The position numbers and the translations under genes are program-made. A DNA stretch of 64,000 nucleotides from Sphingomonas hylomeconis (GTDB taxonomy: Bacteria; Pseudomonadota; Alphaproteobacteria; Sphingomonadales; Sphingomonadaceae). The DNA lies in contig NZ_JANQBK010000001.1 in assembly GCF_025370105.1 (NCBI RefSeq), forward strand, positions 434,001 through 498,000. Reading direction: 5' to 3'. This document shows, piece by piece, positions 8,107 to 16,378 of the stretch; within the stretch, counting starts at the first letter, position 1, and each line of letters opens with the position of its first letter. The notes below the pieces were generated by a model. It did not search any database and was not told where the DNA came from. It was given only the letters and a program-made list of their open reading frames with translations.

Positions 8107-8472
8107 GTGTTGCTCAAAGTGTTTTTCGACGGCGGTTGCCGGCCCAATCCCGGCATGATGGAAGTCGCCGTCGTGGCGCGGGGCAAATCCTATCTGCGGC
8201 CCGATCTCGGCCATGGATCGAGTTTCGATGCCGAATGGCTGGCGCTGATCGAGGCGGCGACGATCGCCGGCGAGATGGGCGAGCCTTGCGTCCTGCTCGG
8301 CGATGCCGCGACGGTGATCAACCAGGCAAGCGGCAAGGGCGCGTGCCGCGGCGCGGCGCTGGAATATCTCGAGCGGTTCCGCGCCTTGCTCCCCGCCGGC
8401 TCGCATGTGCGCTACATCAAGCGCACGCAGAACCTGGCCGGCATCGCGCTGGAAGGATTGCGGCGCCGCTGA
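8107..8472 (+). CDS. RNase H-like fold protein, fourth catalytic acid absent
   Basis: 121 residues. DGGCRPNPG at residues 8-16 matches the first RNase H motif (Asp8), Glu43 lies in FDAEWLALIEA and Asp66 in LLGDAATVINQ. In RNase HI the C-terminal motif reads N-x-x-A-D and supplies a fourth acid; here it is QNLAGIAL, with Gly112 at the Asp position. It starts at GTG 8107; no ATG is available ahead of the first strand. The GST gene starts within its stop codon (TGATG). It may be a weak nuclease, a nucleic-acid binder, or an RVT_3-type RNase H-like protein of other use. Confidence 0.7.
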   Translation: MLLKVFFDGGCRPNPGMMEVAVVARGKSYLRPDLGHGSSFDAEWLALIEAATIAGEMGEPCVLLGDAATVINQASGKGACRGAALEYLERFRALLPAGSHVRYIKRTQNLAGIALEGLRRR

Positions 8473-9161
8473 TGGCGGTGCTCTACAGCTTCCGGCGCTG
8501 CCCTTATGCGATGCGCGCACGGATGGCGGTGCTGGTGAGCGGGATTGCGGTCGAGCTGCGCGAAGTGGCGTTGCGCGATAAGCCGGCAGAGATGCTGGCA
8601 GCGTCGCCGAAGGGGACGGTTCCGGTGCTGGTGCTTTCCGACGGGCGGGTGATCGACGAGAGCTTCGAGATCATGCGCTGGGCGCTGGCGCAGCATGATC
8701 CGGAGGACTGGCTTGGGGGCTGCAATGCGGCGCTGATCGCGGCGAATGACGGGCCGTTCAAGCATCATCTCGATCGCTACAAATATCCCGAACGGCATGG
8801 CAGCGAGCCGCTGGCGCATCGCGCGGCGGGGCTGGGGTTACTGGTCGATCTGGAACAGCGTCTGGCGGCACAGGACAACCTGTGCCGCGAGACCCGCTCG
8901 CTGACGGATATCGCGATCTTCCCCTTCGTGCGGCAATTTGCCGCGGTGGATCGGGAATGGTTCGCGGCGCAACCGGTGCCGCGGGTGCGGGCGTGGCTTG
9001 CGCGGCATACTGGCTCGGCGCTGTTCGAGGCGGCGATGGTGCGGGTACCGCCCTGGGTGGCGGGTGATGCGCCGCAGATCTTTGCGATAAGCGGGTACCT
9101 GCCCAATAGCAGTTCCCCCGCGAAAGCGGGGGCCCAGGGTCCAAAGCGTTGCGCGGTGTAA
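8472..9161 (+). CDS. Glutathione S-transferase family protein with repeat-derived C-terminus
   Basis: 229 residues as read. The N-terminal thioredoxin-like domain has RRCPYAMRARMAV (residues 8-20), with a glutaredoxin-like CPYA where other GSTs have a serine or tyrosine, then KGTVPVLVLSDG and the glutathione-binding ESFEIM. An all-alpha domain follows. The final 18 or so residues (SSSPAKAGAQGPKR onward) are encoded by a palindromic intergenic repeat starting near 9113, so the native stop has apparently been replaced by one inside the repeat. It is translationally coupled to the RNase H-like gene. Substrate unknown. Confidence 0.8.
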   Translation: MAVLYSFRRCPYAMRARMAVLVSGIAVELREVALRDKPAEMLAASPKGTVPVLVLSDGRVIDESFEIMRWALAQHDPEDWLGGCNAALIAANDGPFKHHLDRYKYPERHGSEPLAHRAAGLGLLVDLEQRLAAQDNLCRETRSLTDIAIFPFVRQFAAVDREWFAAQPVPRVRAWLARHTGSALFEAAMVRVPPWVAGDAPQIFAISGYLPNSSSPAKAGAQGPKRCAV

Positions 9162-9190
9162 CTCTGGGCTCCTGCGTGCGCAGGAGCACG
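9113..9190. repeat. Palindromic intergenic repeat (GC-rich double hairpin)
   Basis: Hairpin 1 is CCCCC-GCGAAAGC-GGGGG at 9115-9132. Hairpin 2 is CTCCTGCGTGCGCAGGAG at about 9169-9186. A complementary CCCAGGG/TCTGGGC pair brackets the middle, giving a composite cruciform. Elements of this look (CCCGCGAAAGCGGG plus CCTGCG-CGCAGG) are dispersed in sphingomonad genomes. The first half is read as the C-terminus of the GST gene. Confidence 0.75.
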
Positions 9191-9275
9191 GTGGCGACCG
9201 GCGCCGGTCGGTTCACCGCAAATGCCATCCTTGCCCGCTGGACACCCCCGCGCCGCGCTCGCTATCGACGCGCCC

Positions 9276-9476
9276 ATGAGCATTACCGCAACGATCATGA
9301 ATACCGCCACCGGCCAGCCGATCCAGAAGATGGTGTTCGGCCGCATGCCCAAGCCCTGGGTATCCTTCAACCTGGCGACCGGCGAACTGGTCACCGCTGA
9401 CCGCGTCGATGTCGGCAAGCCCGCGCCGGGGAAATTCGCAGTGCCCGTATCGGTATGGGTCACGCCCAAGGGCTGA
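9276..9476 (+). CDS. Small hypothetical protein
   Basis: 66 residues beginning MSITATIMNTATGQ, without signal peptide or membrane segment. It could be a small beta-rich protein. Two further in-frame ATG codons exist, one upstream at 9222 and one inside at residue 8; none has a clear Shine-Dalgarno, so the start is uncertain. The frame ends 3 bases before the stop of the convergent TonB receptor. I do not recognise the family. Regular codon use favours a real gene, but short length keeps confidence low. Confidence 0.42.
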   Translation: MSITATIMNTATGQPIQKMVFGRMPKPWVSFNLATGELVTADRVDVGKPAPGKFAVPVSVWVTPKG

Positions 9477-9479
9477 GCC

Positions 9480-11903
9480 TCACTGCCGCGCGCGCAAGGT
9501 CAGGCCGATGGTCCGCGGGTCGCTCGGCGTGGCGAGGATCAGGCCGGAATTGCCGGCCTGGATCGTCACGTTCTGGATGTAATCCGTGTCGAACAGGTTG
9601 CGCGCGAACAGCGCGATCTCGAAGCCCCGCGCACTGCGATAGCCGATGCTGCCGTTGACCAGCGTATAGCCGCCGATCGTGGTGAAGCGCGACCCCGTGG
9701 GGTCGCCGAGCTGCCGGGCGCGGTACGTGGCATCGGCATGCGCGAACAGGCCTCCGCCTAGCGCCGCGACCGGCAGCGTATAGTCGCCGCCCAGCGTGCT
9801 CGACCATTTCGGCAGGCCGGGCAGGCCGATTCCGGTCAGATCGCAGGCCGCCGCGCTGTTGCCGATCCGCTCGATCGGGCAGGGGCCGGCGGGGTAATCG
9901 GCATAGCGGCCATCGGCATAGGCGACCGACGCGCGCAGCGAGAGCGTGCGCGACACCGCGGCGATCAGATCGCCCTCGGCGCCTTTGACCGTGACGCGCG
10001 GAATGTTGGCAAGATAGGTGCGCAGCGCGGCAGCGGCGCGGGTGTCGCTGACATTGGTCTGGAAGTCCGTCACCCTGGTGTGGAAGGCGGCGAGATTGAC
10101 CGTCAGGCGATTGCCGAACAAGCGCGTCTTGATGCCGGCTTCATACGCCGTATTCCTTTCCGGCCGGACCACCGCGGTGCCAGTCGCGGGGAGATTGCGA
10201 TCGTTCAGCGGCAGGCCGGACATGTTGATACCGCCCGATTTCTCGCCGCGCGCGTAACTGCCATAGACGAGCAGGCCGGCGCTCGCCTGCCACGCGATAT
10301 TGGCACGGCCGGTGAGCGCGCCGTCATCGACCCGGGCGGCGTAGCGCTGCCCGCGCAGGATCGACAGCTTGGCGGCATTGAGCGCGGGGTCGGTGGTCGG
10401 CAGGCCGCCGAACACGAAGGTATCGTAACGGCCGGTCTTGTGTTCATACGTGTAGCGCAGGCCGCCGGTGACGGTGAGGCGATCGAGCGGGCGCCAGTTG
10501 ACCTCGCCAAACGCGGCATAGCTGTTCGACTGGAAATCGGTGTGGCCGTCGGTGCCGTAGCCGTCGAGCAGGTTGGCGGGGACTGGGGTGGCGCCGGCAC
10601 CGGTGGTGGTGCCGATCAGATAGCGTGCCGCGGCCGGGCCGTAGATCGAGATCGGTCGGCCGGTCACGCGCTGCCGGAAGAAATACAGGCCGCCGACATA
10701 GCTGAGCGCGGTATCGCTGTTCGAGGCGAGGCGCAGTTCCTGGCTATATTGATCCTGGCGCGAGGGGATATGCTGCTCGATCTGCACGGGCAGGCCGGTA
10801 TAGTCGCGGTCATTGGCCGCATCCCAGTTCCAGAACCGCCACGCACTGATCGAGGTGAGCGTGGCTCCGCCGAGCTTCCAGTCGGCGATCGCCGCGATCC
10901 CGCCTTCATTGGTATCGACGCCGAGCGCGGCATCGATATCGGTCAACCGGTCGTACGGATTGGTGCTGGGCGGGGCATAGCCGAATTGTGCGGCGAGCCC
11001 GGCCGGGCCGCCGAATTGGCGCGACGGCGTCCGCGCCACGTCACGCTCGGCGACGCGGTAATAGACCTGCGTGCAGCAGTTGCTCTCGAAATTGGTGAAA
11101 TCGGCGCTGAGATTGATCTGGAAGGCGTCGCTGGGCTTGAACAGGATCTGCCCGCGCAGCGCCTGATTGCCGATCGCGTTGTGCCGCCGGCCGGTACGGA
11201 TGTTTTCGATCACGCCGTCGCGGCGCGTGACGAGGCCGGAGACGCGGAACGCGACGCTGTCGTCGATCAGCGGGCCAGACGCGGCGGCCTTGGCCTGGAC
11301 GAAATTGAAGCTGCCGACCGAAAGCTCCTCGGTCGCGTCGCGCGTGAAGGTGGGGCTGCGGGTGGTGATGTTGATCGCGCCGGCCGTGCTGTTCTTGCCG
11401 AACAGCGTGCCCTGCGGCCCGCGCAATATTTCGATCTGTGCGATATCGCTGAAATCGAACGCCGCGGTGGCGGGGCGGGCGTGATAGACCTGATCGACAT
11501 AGAAGCCGACGCCGGGCTCCAGCCCATCATTCGCCTGGCTCACCGCGACGACGCTGCTGCCCAGGCCACGGATCGTGAATGCGGTGTTGCGCGGATTGGC
11601 CGAGCTATAGTTGAGCGTGGGCACGAGCAGCGACAGGAGCTGCGTGTCGACGGTGTAGGAACGATCGAGCAGCGCGCCGCTCACCACGGAGAGCGCGCCG
11701 GGAATGCGCTGGGCATCCTCCGCGCGACGCCGTGCGGTGACGGTGACATCGGGGACGCCGACCGGCGCCGGTTCGGCGTCAGCGGGGGCTGCGGCAGCGG
11801 GGCTTGCACCCGCGCCATCGGGCGACAGTTGCTGGGCGTTCGCCGCCCATGGACAGGCCGAAAGGATCAGGCTGAGCGCGAAGGATCCCCGGAAATGCTG
11901 CAT
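9480..11903 (-). CDS. TonB-dependent outer membrane receptor (807 aa)
   Basis: Signal peptide at residues 1-23 (ends AANAQ), then a plug domain of about 110 residues: PDVTVTARRRAEDAQ, the VSGALLDRSYTVD region, QIEILRGPQGTLFGKNSTAG and AINITTRSP. A beta barrel follows to the C-terminus, which ends in hydrophobic-aromatic alternation (GLTLRARQ). It belongs to the siderophore/vitamin-type TonB receptors of about 800 residues. Upstream on the same strand is a ModE-type regulator, with a ModE-box-like dyad 35 bases before the ATG. This makes an oxyanion such as molybdate, or its chelate, the best guess for ligand (inference). An AAGGG Shine-Dalgarno precedes the start. Confidence 0.92.
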   Translation of the reverse strand: MQHFRGSFALSLILSACPWAANAQQLSPDGAGASPAAAAPADAEPAPVGVPDVTVTARRRAEDAQRIPGALSVVSGALLDRSYTVDTQLLSLLVPTLNYSSANPRNTAFTIRGLGSSVVAVSQANDGLEPGVGFYVDQVYHARPATAAFDFSDIAQIEILRGPQGTLFGKNSTAGAINITTRSPTFTRDATEELSVGSFNFVQAKAAASGPLIDDSVAFRVSGLVTRRDGVIENIRTGRRHNAIGNQALRGQILFKPSDAFQINLSADFTNFESNCCTQVYYRVAERDVARTPSRQFGGPAGLAAQFGYAPPSTNPYDRLTDIDAALGVDTNEGGIAAIADWKLGGATLTSISAWRFWNWDAANDRDYTGLPVQIEQHIPSRQDQYSQELRLASNSDTALSYVGGLYFFRQRVTGRPISIYGPAAARYLIGTTTGAGATPVPANLLDGYGTDGHTDFQSNSYAAFGEVNWRPLDRLTVTGGLRYTYEHKTGRYDTFVFGGLPTTDPALNAAKLSILRGQRYAARVDDGALTGRANIAWQASAGLLVYGSYARGEKSGGINMSGLPLNDRNLPATGTAVVRPERNTAYEAGIKTRLFGNRLTVNLAAFHTRVTDFQTNVSDTRAAAALRTYLANIPRVTVKGAEGDLIAAVSRTLSLRASVAYADGRYADYPAGPCPIERIGNSAAACDLTGIGLPGLPKWSSTLGGDYTLPVAALGGGLFAHADATYRARQLGDPTGSRFTTIGGYTLVNGSIGYRSARGFEIALFARNLFDTDYIQNVTIQAGNSGLILATPSDPRTIGLTLRARQ

Positions 11904-11937
11904 GCGTCTTACCCTTTGGTCGCCTGACGACGGCGAC

Positions 11938-11962
11938 TCGATGTATTCGGGCGTATATAGTG
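11938..11962. promoter_or_regulatory. ModE-box-like inverted repeat upstream of the TonB receptor
   Basis: Left arm TCGATGTATT at 11938-11947, six-base spacer CGGGCG, right arm TATATAGTG at 11954-11962. As I recall the ModE consensus, it is CGnTATATA-N6-TATATAACG; each arm agrees at about seven of its positions and the spacer length is exact. The site lies 35 bases upstream of the TonB receptor ATG and just downstream of the ModE-type regulator gene. That position would suit repression. Binding is inferred, not shown. Confidence 0.5.
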
Positions 11963-12038
11963 CGGATCGACGGAAGGAAGGCGGGTTCGCGCCGTCGTTT
12001 CTGCTTTATGGAAGGCCGGCGCGCGACCGGGCCTTGCT

Positions 12039-12419
12039 TCAGCCCGCAGGCTTGGCCGGCAACGGCGTTTCGCGCACCAGTTCGCTCAACTGGCGATAGG
12101 CGTCGCTATCGGTGATCGCTGCCGATTGCGCTTCGAGGTCGCGATACGCCGCCAGCACGGCCTTGCCCGGCTCAGTCAGCACCGCGCCGCGCTCGCGGCT
12201 GCCCCCGGCATGCGTCTCGACCACGCGCGCGCGAAAACAGCGGTTCATTTCGTCGACCAGCAGCCAGGTGCGGCGATAGCTCATGCCGAGCGCCCGGCCG
12301 GCGGCGGAGATCGATCCCTCGCGCTCGATCGCGGCGAGGATATCCGCCTTGCCCGGCCCCATCGCATAGGTCTCGCCACAGATCAGCTGCAGCTTGAGTT
12401 TGAGTACGCCGACCCGCAT
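12039..12419 (-). CDS. ModE/LysR-type winged-helix regulator, DNA-binding domain only
   Basis: 126 residues. The helix-turn-helix (ADILAAIEREGSISAAGRALGMSYRRTW, about residues 25-53) and the following wing (ARVVETHAGGSRERGAVLTEPG) are those of the N-terminal domain of ModE, the molybdate-responsive repressor. The C-terminal molybdate-binding TOBE/MOP domains of full ModE are absent, as in many short ModE-like proteins, so any ligand sensing must be indirect or missing. It lies 135 bases upstream of the TonB receptor on the same strand, with a ModE-like dyad in the gap. Confidence 0.82.
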   Translation of the reverse strand: MRVGVLKLKLQLICGETYAMGPGKADILAAIEREGSISAAGRALGMSYRRTWLLVDEMNRCFRARVVETHAGGSRERGAVLTEPGKAVLAAYRDLEAQSAAITDSDAYRQLSELVRETPLPAKPAG

Positions 12420-12479
12420 GTCATCTGTTGCCCCGATGTGTCGCCGGCGGCATAGCAGCGCGGGTGACGCGGCACTACC

Positions 12480-15400
12480 TCATGCCGCCAGCGCCTCCAG
12501 CAGCGCCTGGACGCGGTCGACGCGCTGCGCTTCCTCGGTCTGCTCAGCGAGCAGGAAGCGCCCGTTTTTCTCGGTCAGGCCGGCGGCGGCGGTGTCCGCC
12601 TTGAAGTCACGCCGCGGGGTGAGTGCGATCGCCGCGGCGCCGGCGTCGATCCGCTGCACCTTGGCATCGCGCGCTGCGAGGCGCAGCCGCGCGCGCGCGA
12701 GCAGCGCTTCGGCCGGAGCCGGCGCGGGGCCGAACCGGTCGAGCAGCTCTTCTTCGAACGCTGCCAGTTCCGTTTCGTCGGCAAGACGCGCGAGCCTGAC
12801 ATAGAGCGACAGGCGGATATCGGCTTCCGGAATCCAGCTCTCCGGCAGCGCGCCGGCGGTGCCGAGATGCAGTTCCGGCGTCCAGCGTTCGACATCCTCG
12901 CCGCGCGCCTGACGCAGCGCGGATCCCAGCAAGTGCTGGTAGAGATCGATGCCGATCAGCTTGGTATGACCGGCCTGCGTTTCGCCGAGCAGGTCGCCGG
13001 CGCCGCGCATGTCGAGATCCTGTGCGCTGATGTCGAACCCGGCACCCAGCCGATCGAACGTCGCGAGCGTGCGCAGCCGCTTCAGCGTGCGTTCGCCGAT
13101 GCTGTCTGTGGCCTCGGTCAGCAGCACCACCTGGCCCCGGCGATTGCCGCGGCCGACGCGACCGCGCAGCTGATGCAGTTGCGCGAGGCCGAAGCGATCG
13201 GCGCGCCACACGATCATCGTATTGGCGCGGGGCACGTCGAGCCCCGCCTCGATGATGTTGGTGGCGAGCAGGATGTCGCCGCGCCCCTCGGCAAAGGCGA
13301 CCATCACCTCGTCGATTTCGGCGGCGGGCATCTTGCCGTGCGCCTCGACCAACGAGAGATCGGGCGCCAGGCGCCGCAGTTTATCGCCGATCTGCGCCAT
13401 ATCCTCGATCCGCGGCACGACGACGAAGCTTTGCCCGCCACGGCCCTTCTCGCGCTGCAAGGCGGTGCGGATGCGCATATCGTCATACGTATCGAGGCTG
13501 GTGCGGATCGGCTGGCGGCGCGCCGGCGGGGTGGCGATGATCGAGATCTGCTGCAACCCGACCAGCGCCATCTGCAGCGTACGCGGGATCGGCGTGGCGC
13601 TGAGCGTCAGCAGATGTACTTCACCCGCGCCGCGCAGCCGGGTCTTGTCGGCGGCGCCGAAGCGCTGTTCCTCGTCGATCACGACCAGGCCGAGCTTGGC
13701 ATAGGATACGCCCTTGGCCATCACCGCGCCGGTGCCGATGACGATCTGGATCGAGCCGTCGGCGAGCCCGGCCTTGGTCGCCTTCTTCTCCGCCGCGCTG
13801 GACAGGCGCGACAGGCCGGCGACGGTGATGCCCGATTTCTTGAAGCGGCGGCGGAAGCTTTCGAGATGCTGGCGCACCAGCACGGTGGTCGGCGCGGCGA
13901 TCACCACCTGATGGCCGGCCAGCGCCGCGAAGGCCGCGGCGCGCAGCGCGACCTCGGTCTTGCCATAGCCGACATCGCCGACCACCAGCCGGTCCATCGG
14001 CCGCCCGCTGGCGAGATCGTCGCGCACCGCGCCGATCGCGCGCGCCTGATCGGCGGTCTCGTTGAACGGAAAGCCGTTGGCGAATTTCTCGTAGGCAGCG
14101 GGATCGGGATCGAGCACCGGCGCTTCCAGCGTTGCGCGCGCCGCGGCTAGCGCGGCCAGCCCGCGCGCGCTTTCGGCGATCGCCGCGTCGATATCGCCAC
14201 GGCGCTTGTGCCATGACGAGCCGTCGAGCTTGTCGAGCGTCACCGCATCGGGATCGGCGCCGTAGCGCCACAGCCGATCGGCATCGTCGATCGCCACCAG
14301 CCGCCGCGCGCCGCCAGCATATTCGAGCGCGACCATTTCGCCGGCATCATTGTCCGCGATCGGCGCCGGCTCGAGGCCGGCAACCAGCGCCACGCCGTGA
14401 TCCTCGTGCACCACTACGTCGCCGATGCGGATCTCGGCACCGGCGCTGACCCAGGGGGTGCCGACACTGGCCGGCGTGTCGCCGAGCAGTGCCCGGCTAC
14501 CGAGCAGATCGGCGGCCGCGATCACCACGCGGTCGTCGTCGACGAAGCCGGCATCGACCGGCATGCAGAGCGTCGCGGCGCTGCCGGGGGCAAGCGCGAT
14601 CGCCTCGTCCCAGCTGCAGAGATCGGCCAGCTCGCGCGCGAGCCGCTTGGCGATCTTGGCGCGCAGGAAGCGGATATCGCGCTGGCTGCCGGCGAGCAGC
14701 AGCGCGCGGCCCTCCTCGAGCAACGGCTTGGCGAAGCGGGTAAAGGCGGCGAGCGGACTGCGCGCCTCGGCGAAATGCGGCACGGGGACGATCTCGTCGG
14801 CGAAGTCGATCGTGCGCCAGCCCTTCAGCGCGGCCTTCCAGGCCTTGTCGTCGATCGCATCGATCGCCGCGCCGCCGCCGCCCACCGCATCGTCGGCGAG
14901 CTGGACGAAGCGACGGCGGCGTTTGTCGGCCTCGCCGGACAGCGCGATCAGCGTGGGCTGGAGATGCGCGAGGATCGGCGTCGCCTCGGCCAGTGGCGGT
15001 TCGGCGGCGCGCCCGATCTCGAGCGAGTCGAGCTCGGCGACGGTGCGCTGCGTCACCGGATCATAGGACCGGATGGCAACGATGCGGCCGTCGGCAATGT
15101 CGATCCGCGCCGGCAAGCCGGCGTCGGCGGGATAGATGTCGATCACTTCGCCGCGCACGGCCATTTCGCCCGGCTCATCGACGCGATCGTCCGCGACATA
15201 GCCCAGATCGGCCAGCGTGTCGGCGAAACCGTCGGTATCGACCGTATCGTCGATCGCCAGTCGGGGCAGCGCGGCATCGAGCGCCTTGGGATGCGGATAG
15301 CGGCGCGCCGCTGCTTCGCCGCTGAGGATGCAGGCGAGATGCGGGCGATCGGCCTGCTGTTCCGCGACGCGCAGCGCGCGCAGCGCGGCGACGCGGCGCC

Positions 15401-15599
15401 CGGTATTGGCGGGTGAGGCGGGCGTGACGTCGCCGGGCAATGTGTCGCTGGACGGGATGAAGAAAACGCACCCCGGCGGGAGGATGGCGGCCAGGGCGCA
15501 GGACAGGGCATCCGCCTGCTGCTCGTCATCGGCGAGGAAGACGATGTCATCCGTGTCGAGCGTCTTGGCGATGCAGGTCGCGATATACGCGAGATTCAT
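12480..15599 (-). CDS. Mfd-family transcription-repair coupling helicase, short form
   Basis: 1039 residues from ATG 15599, chosen because it overlaps the PRC-barrel gene in an ATGA and begins the conserved UvrB-like region. Domains in order: UvrB-like D1a/D1b (about 1-200, including EPGEMAVRGEVIDIYP); degenerate D3 (about 270-380); CarD-like RNA-polymerase-interacting domain (about 386-450); SF2 translocase with Walker A GDVGYGKT at 541-548 and DEEQ at 642-645, plus LTLSATPIPRTLQ; C-terminal TRCF domain (LPESWIPEADIRLSLY). E. coli Mfd has 1148 residues, so this protein is about 110 shorter, mostly ahead of Walker A. It may be the housekeeping Mfd or a second divergent paralogue, and the window cannot decide. 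Confidence 0.82.
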   Translation of the reverse strand: MNLAYIATCIAKTLDTDDIVFLADDEQQADALSCALAAILPPGCVFFIPSSDTLPGDVTPASPANTGRRVAALRALRVAEQQADRPHLACILSGEAAARRYPHPKALDAALPRLAIDDTVDTDGFADTLADLGYVADDRVDEPGEMAVRGEVIDIYPADAGLPARIDIADGRIVAIRSYDPVTQRTVAELDSLEIGRAAEPPLAEATPILAHLQPTLIALSGEADKRRRRFVQLADDAVGGGGAAIDAIDDKAWKAALKGWRTIDFADEIVPVPHFAEARSPLAAFTRFAKPLLEEGRALLLAGSQRDIRFLRAKIAKRLARELADLCSWDEAIALAPGSAATLCMPVDAGFVDDDRVVIAAADLLGSRALLGDTPASVGTPWVSAGAEIRIGDVVVHEDHGVALVAGLEPAPIADNDAGEMVALEYAGGARRLVAIDDADRLWRYGADPDAVTLDKLDGSSWHKRRGDIDAAIAESARGLAALAAARATLEAPVLDPDPAAYEKFANGFPFNETADQARAIGAVRDDLASGRPMDRLVVGDVGYGKTEVALRAAAFAALAGHQVVIAAPTTVLVRQHLESFRRRFKKSGITVAGLSRLSSAAEKKATKAGLADGSIQIVIGTGAVMAKGVSYAKLGLVVIDEEQRFGAADKTRLRGAGEVHLLTLSATPIPRTLQMALVGLQQISIIATPPARRQPIRTSLDTYDDMRIRTALQREKGRGGQSFVVVPRIEDMAQIGDKLRRLAPDLSLVEAHGKMPAAEIDEVMVAFAEGRGDILLATNIIEAGLDVPRANTMIVWRADRFGLAQLHQLRGRVGRGNRRGQVVLLTEATDSIGERTLKRLRTLATFDRLGAGFDISAQDLDMRGAGDLLGETQAGHTKLIGIDLYQHLLGSALRQARGEDVERWTPELHLGTAGALPESWIPEADIRLSLYVRLARLADETELAAFEEELLDRFGPAPAPAEALLARARLRLAARDAKVQRIDAGAAAIALTPRRDFKADTAAAGLTEKNGRFLLAEQTEEAQRVDRVQALLEALAA

Positions 15600-16225
15600 G
15601 CTGCGTCCGTTCTGAAAGAGGAAGCCTGAACGGAAGGGGCTTGCGCCGGCCAGTCGCCGGCGGCGAGCGGCGGCAAGTGCTGGAAGGCCGGGGCGGCGAG
15701 GTCCAGCACGATGCGGTTCTGGCGCAGCGCGAGCGCATCGTACGGCACGGCGCGCAGTTCTTCCGCGACGCCGCCGACCCCGCCGCTGGCGACGACGATA
15801 TAGCTGAGCGTGCCGGTGCGGCACTCGATCAGCGCTTCGACCGCCTTGCCGATCGTGTCGCCGTGCGCGTCCTCGACGGTCATGCCGGCGATGCCCCCGG
15901 CGGTGAACAAATTGGCCGCCGGCGAGCGGCGGCTGGCGCGTTCGGCGGACTTGCCGCCATCCTCATAGGCACGCTGCCGGCCGAGCCAGCGCCAGATGCC
16001 GACGCCGTTGACAAGCGTGAGAAAGATGTTGGTCGCAAGAAGATTGGTCTGATCCGACGAAAAGCCGACGATCGACCAGCAGATCGAGCCGATCGTGAAC
16101 ACGATGAAGCCCCAGCCGGTGACGCGCGCGCCGAGGTTTGCGGCGGTCATCATCGCGGCGATCATCGTCGCGATCGGCGCGACCCATCCGGCAATATCGT
16201 TCAGCGCTCCGCTCCCTTGCAGCAT
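15596..16225 (-). CDS. Membrane-anchored PRC-barrel protein
   Basis: 209 residues. The N-terminal 85 residues form about three hydrophobic helices (WVAPIATMIAAMMTAAN, GFIVFTIGSICWSIVGF, ATNIFLTLVNGVGIWRWL). From about residue 105 a PRC-barrel-like beta domain follows (AGMTVEDAHGDTIGKAVEALIECRTGTLSYIVVAS). PRC barrels bind RNA, protein or quinone-site partners in varied contexts. The stop overlaps the start of the Mfd-family gene by four bases, so the two are co-translated. What links a membrane PRC protein to a repair helicase is not evident. The start at 16225 is the only ATG ahead of the first helix. Confidence 0.75.
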   Translation of the reverse strand: MLQGSGALNDIAGWVAPIATMIAAMMTAANLGARVTGWGFIVFTIGSICWSIVGFSSDQTNLLATNIFLTLVNGVGIWRWLGRQRAYEDGGKSAERASRRSPAANLFTAGGIAGMTVEDAHGDTIGKAVEALIECRTGTLSYIVVASGGVGGVAEELRAVPYDALALRQNRIVLDLAAPAFQHLPPLAAGDWPAQAPSVQASSFRTDAA

Positions 16226-16378
16226 CCATCGCCACGCAATGGTCTCAGGAGTGCGCTAACGCGCAGCGACACCAACCGGCTGTCGTGCCCGCGGAAAAAT
16301 TTGACTGACCTGTGTTAAAGGATGCTCGCCAGCGCGATCAAACGACCTATTGTGGCTGCTTATCGAAGGATTTAGCCC

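Noticed and set aside
7938..9161. 407-residue frame spanning yjfM to the GST gene
   Set aside because: Its first part is out of frame with yjfM and the RNase H-like gene, which have clear motifs. Only the part from 8472 on is the GST.
10080..11927. 615-residue open frame on the plus strand
   Set aside because: It is the antisense shadow of the TonB receptor gene. Composition is Arg/Ala/Gly-rich without domain signature, a usual effect of high-GC codon bias.
15600..15824. N-terminal extension of the Mfd-family protein by 75 residues
   Set aside because: The extension is Arg-rich and antisense-like in composition and overlaps the PRC-barrel gene. ATG 15599 overlaps the upstream stop as ATGA.
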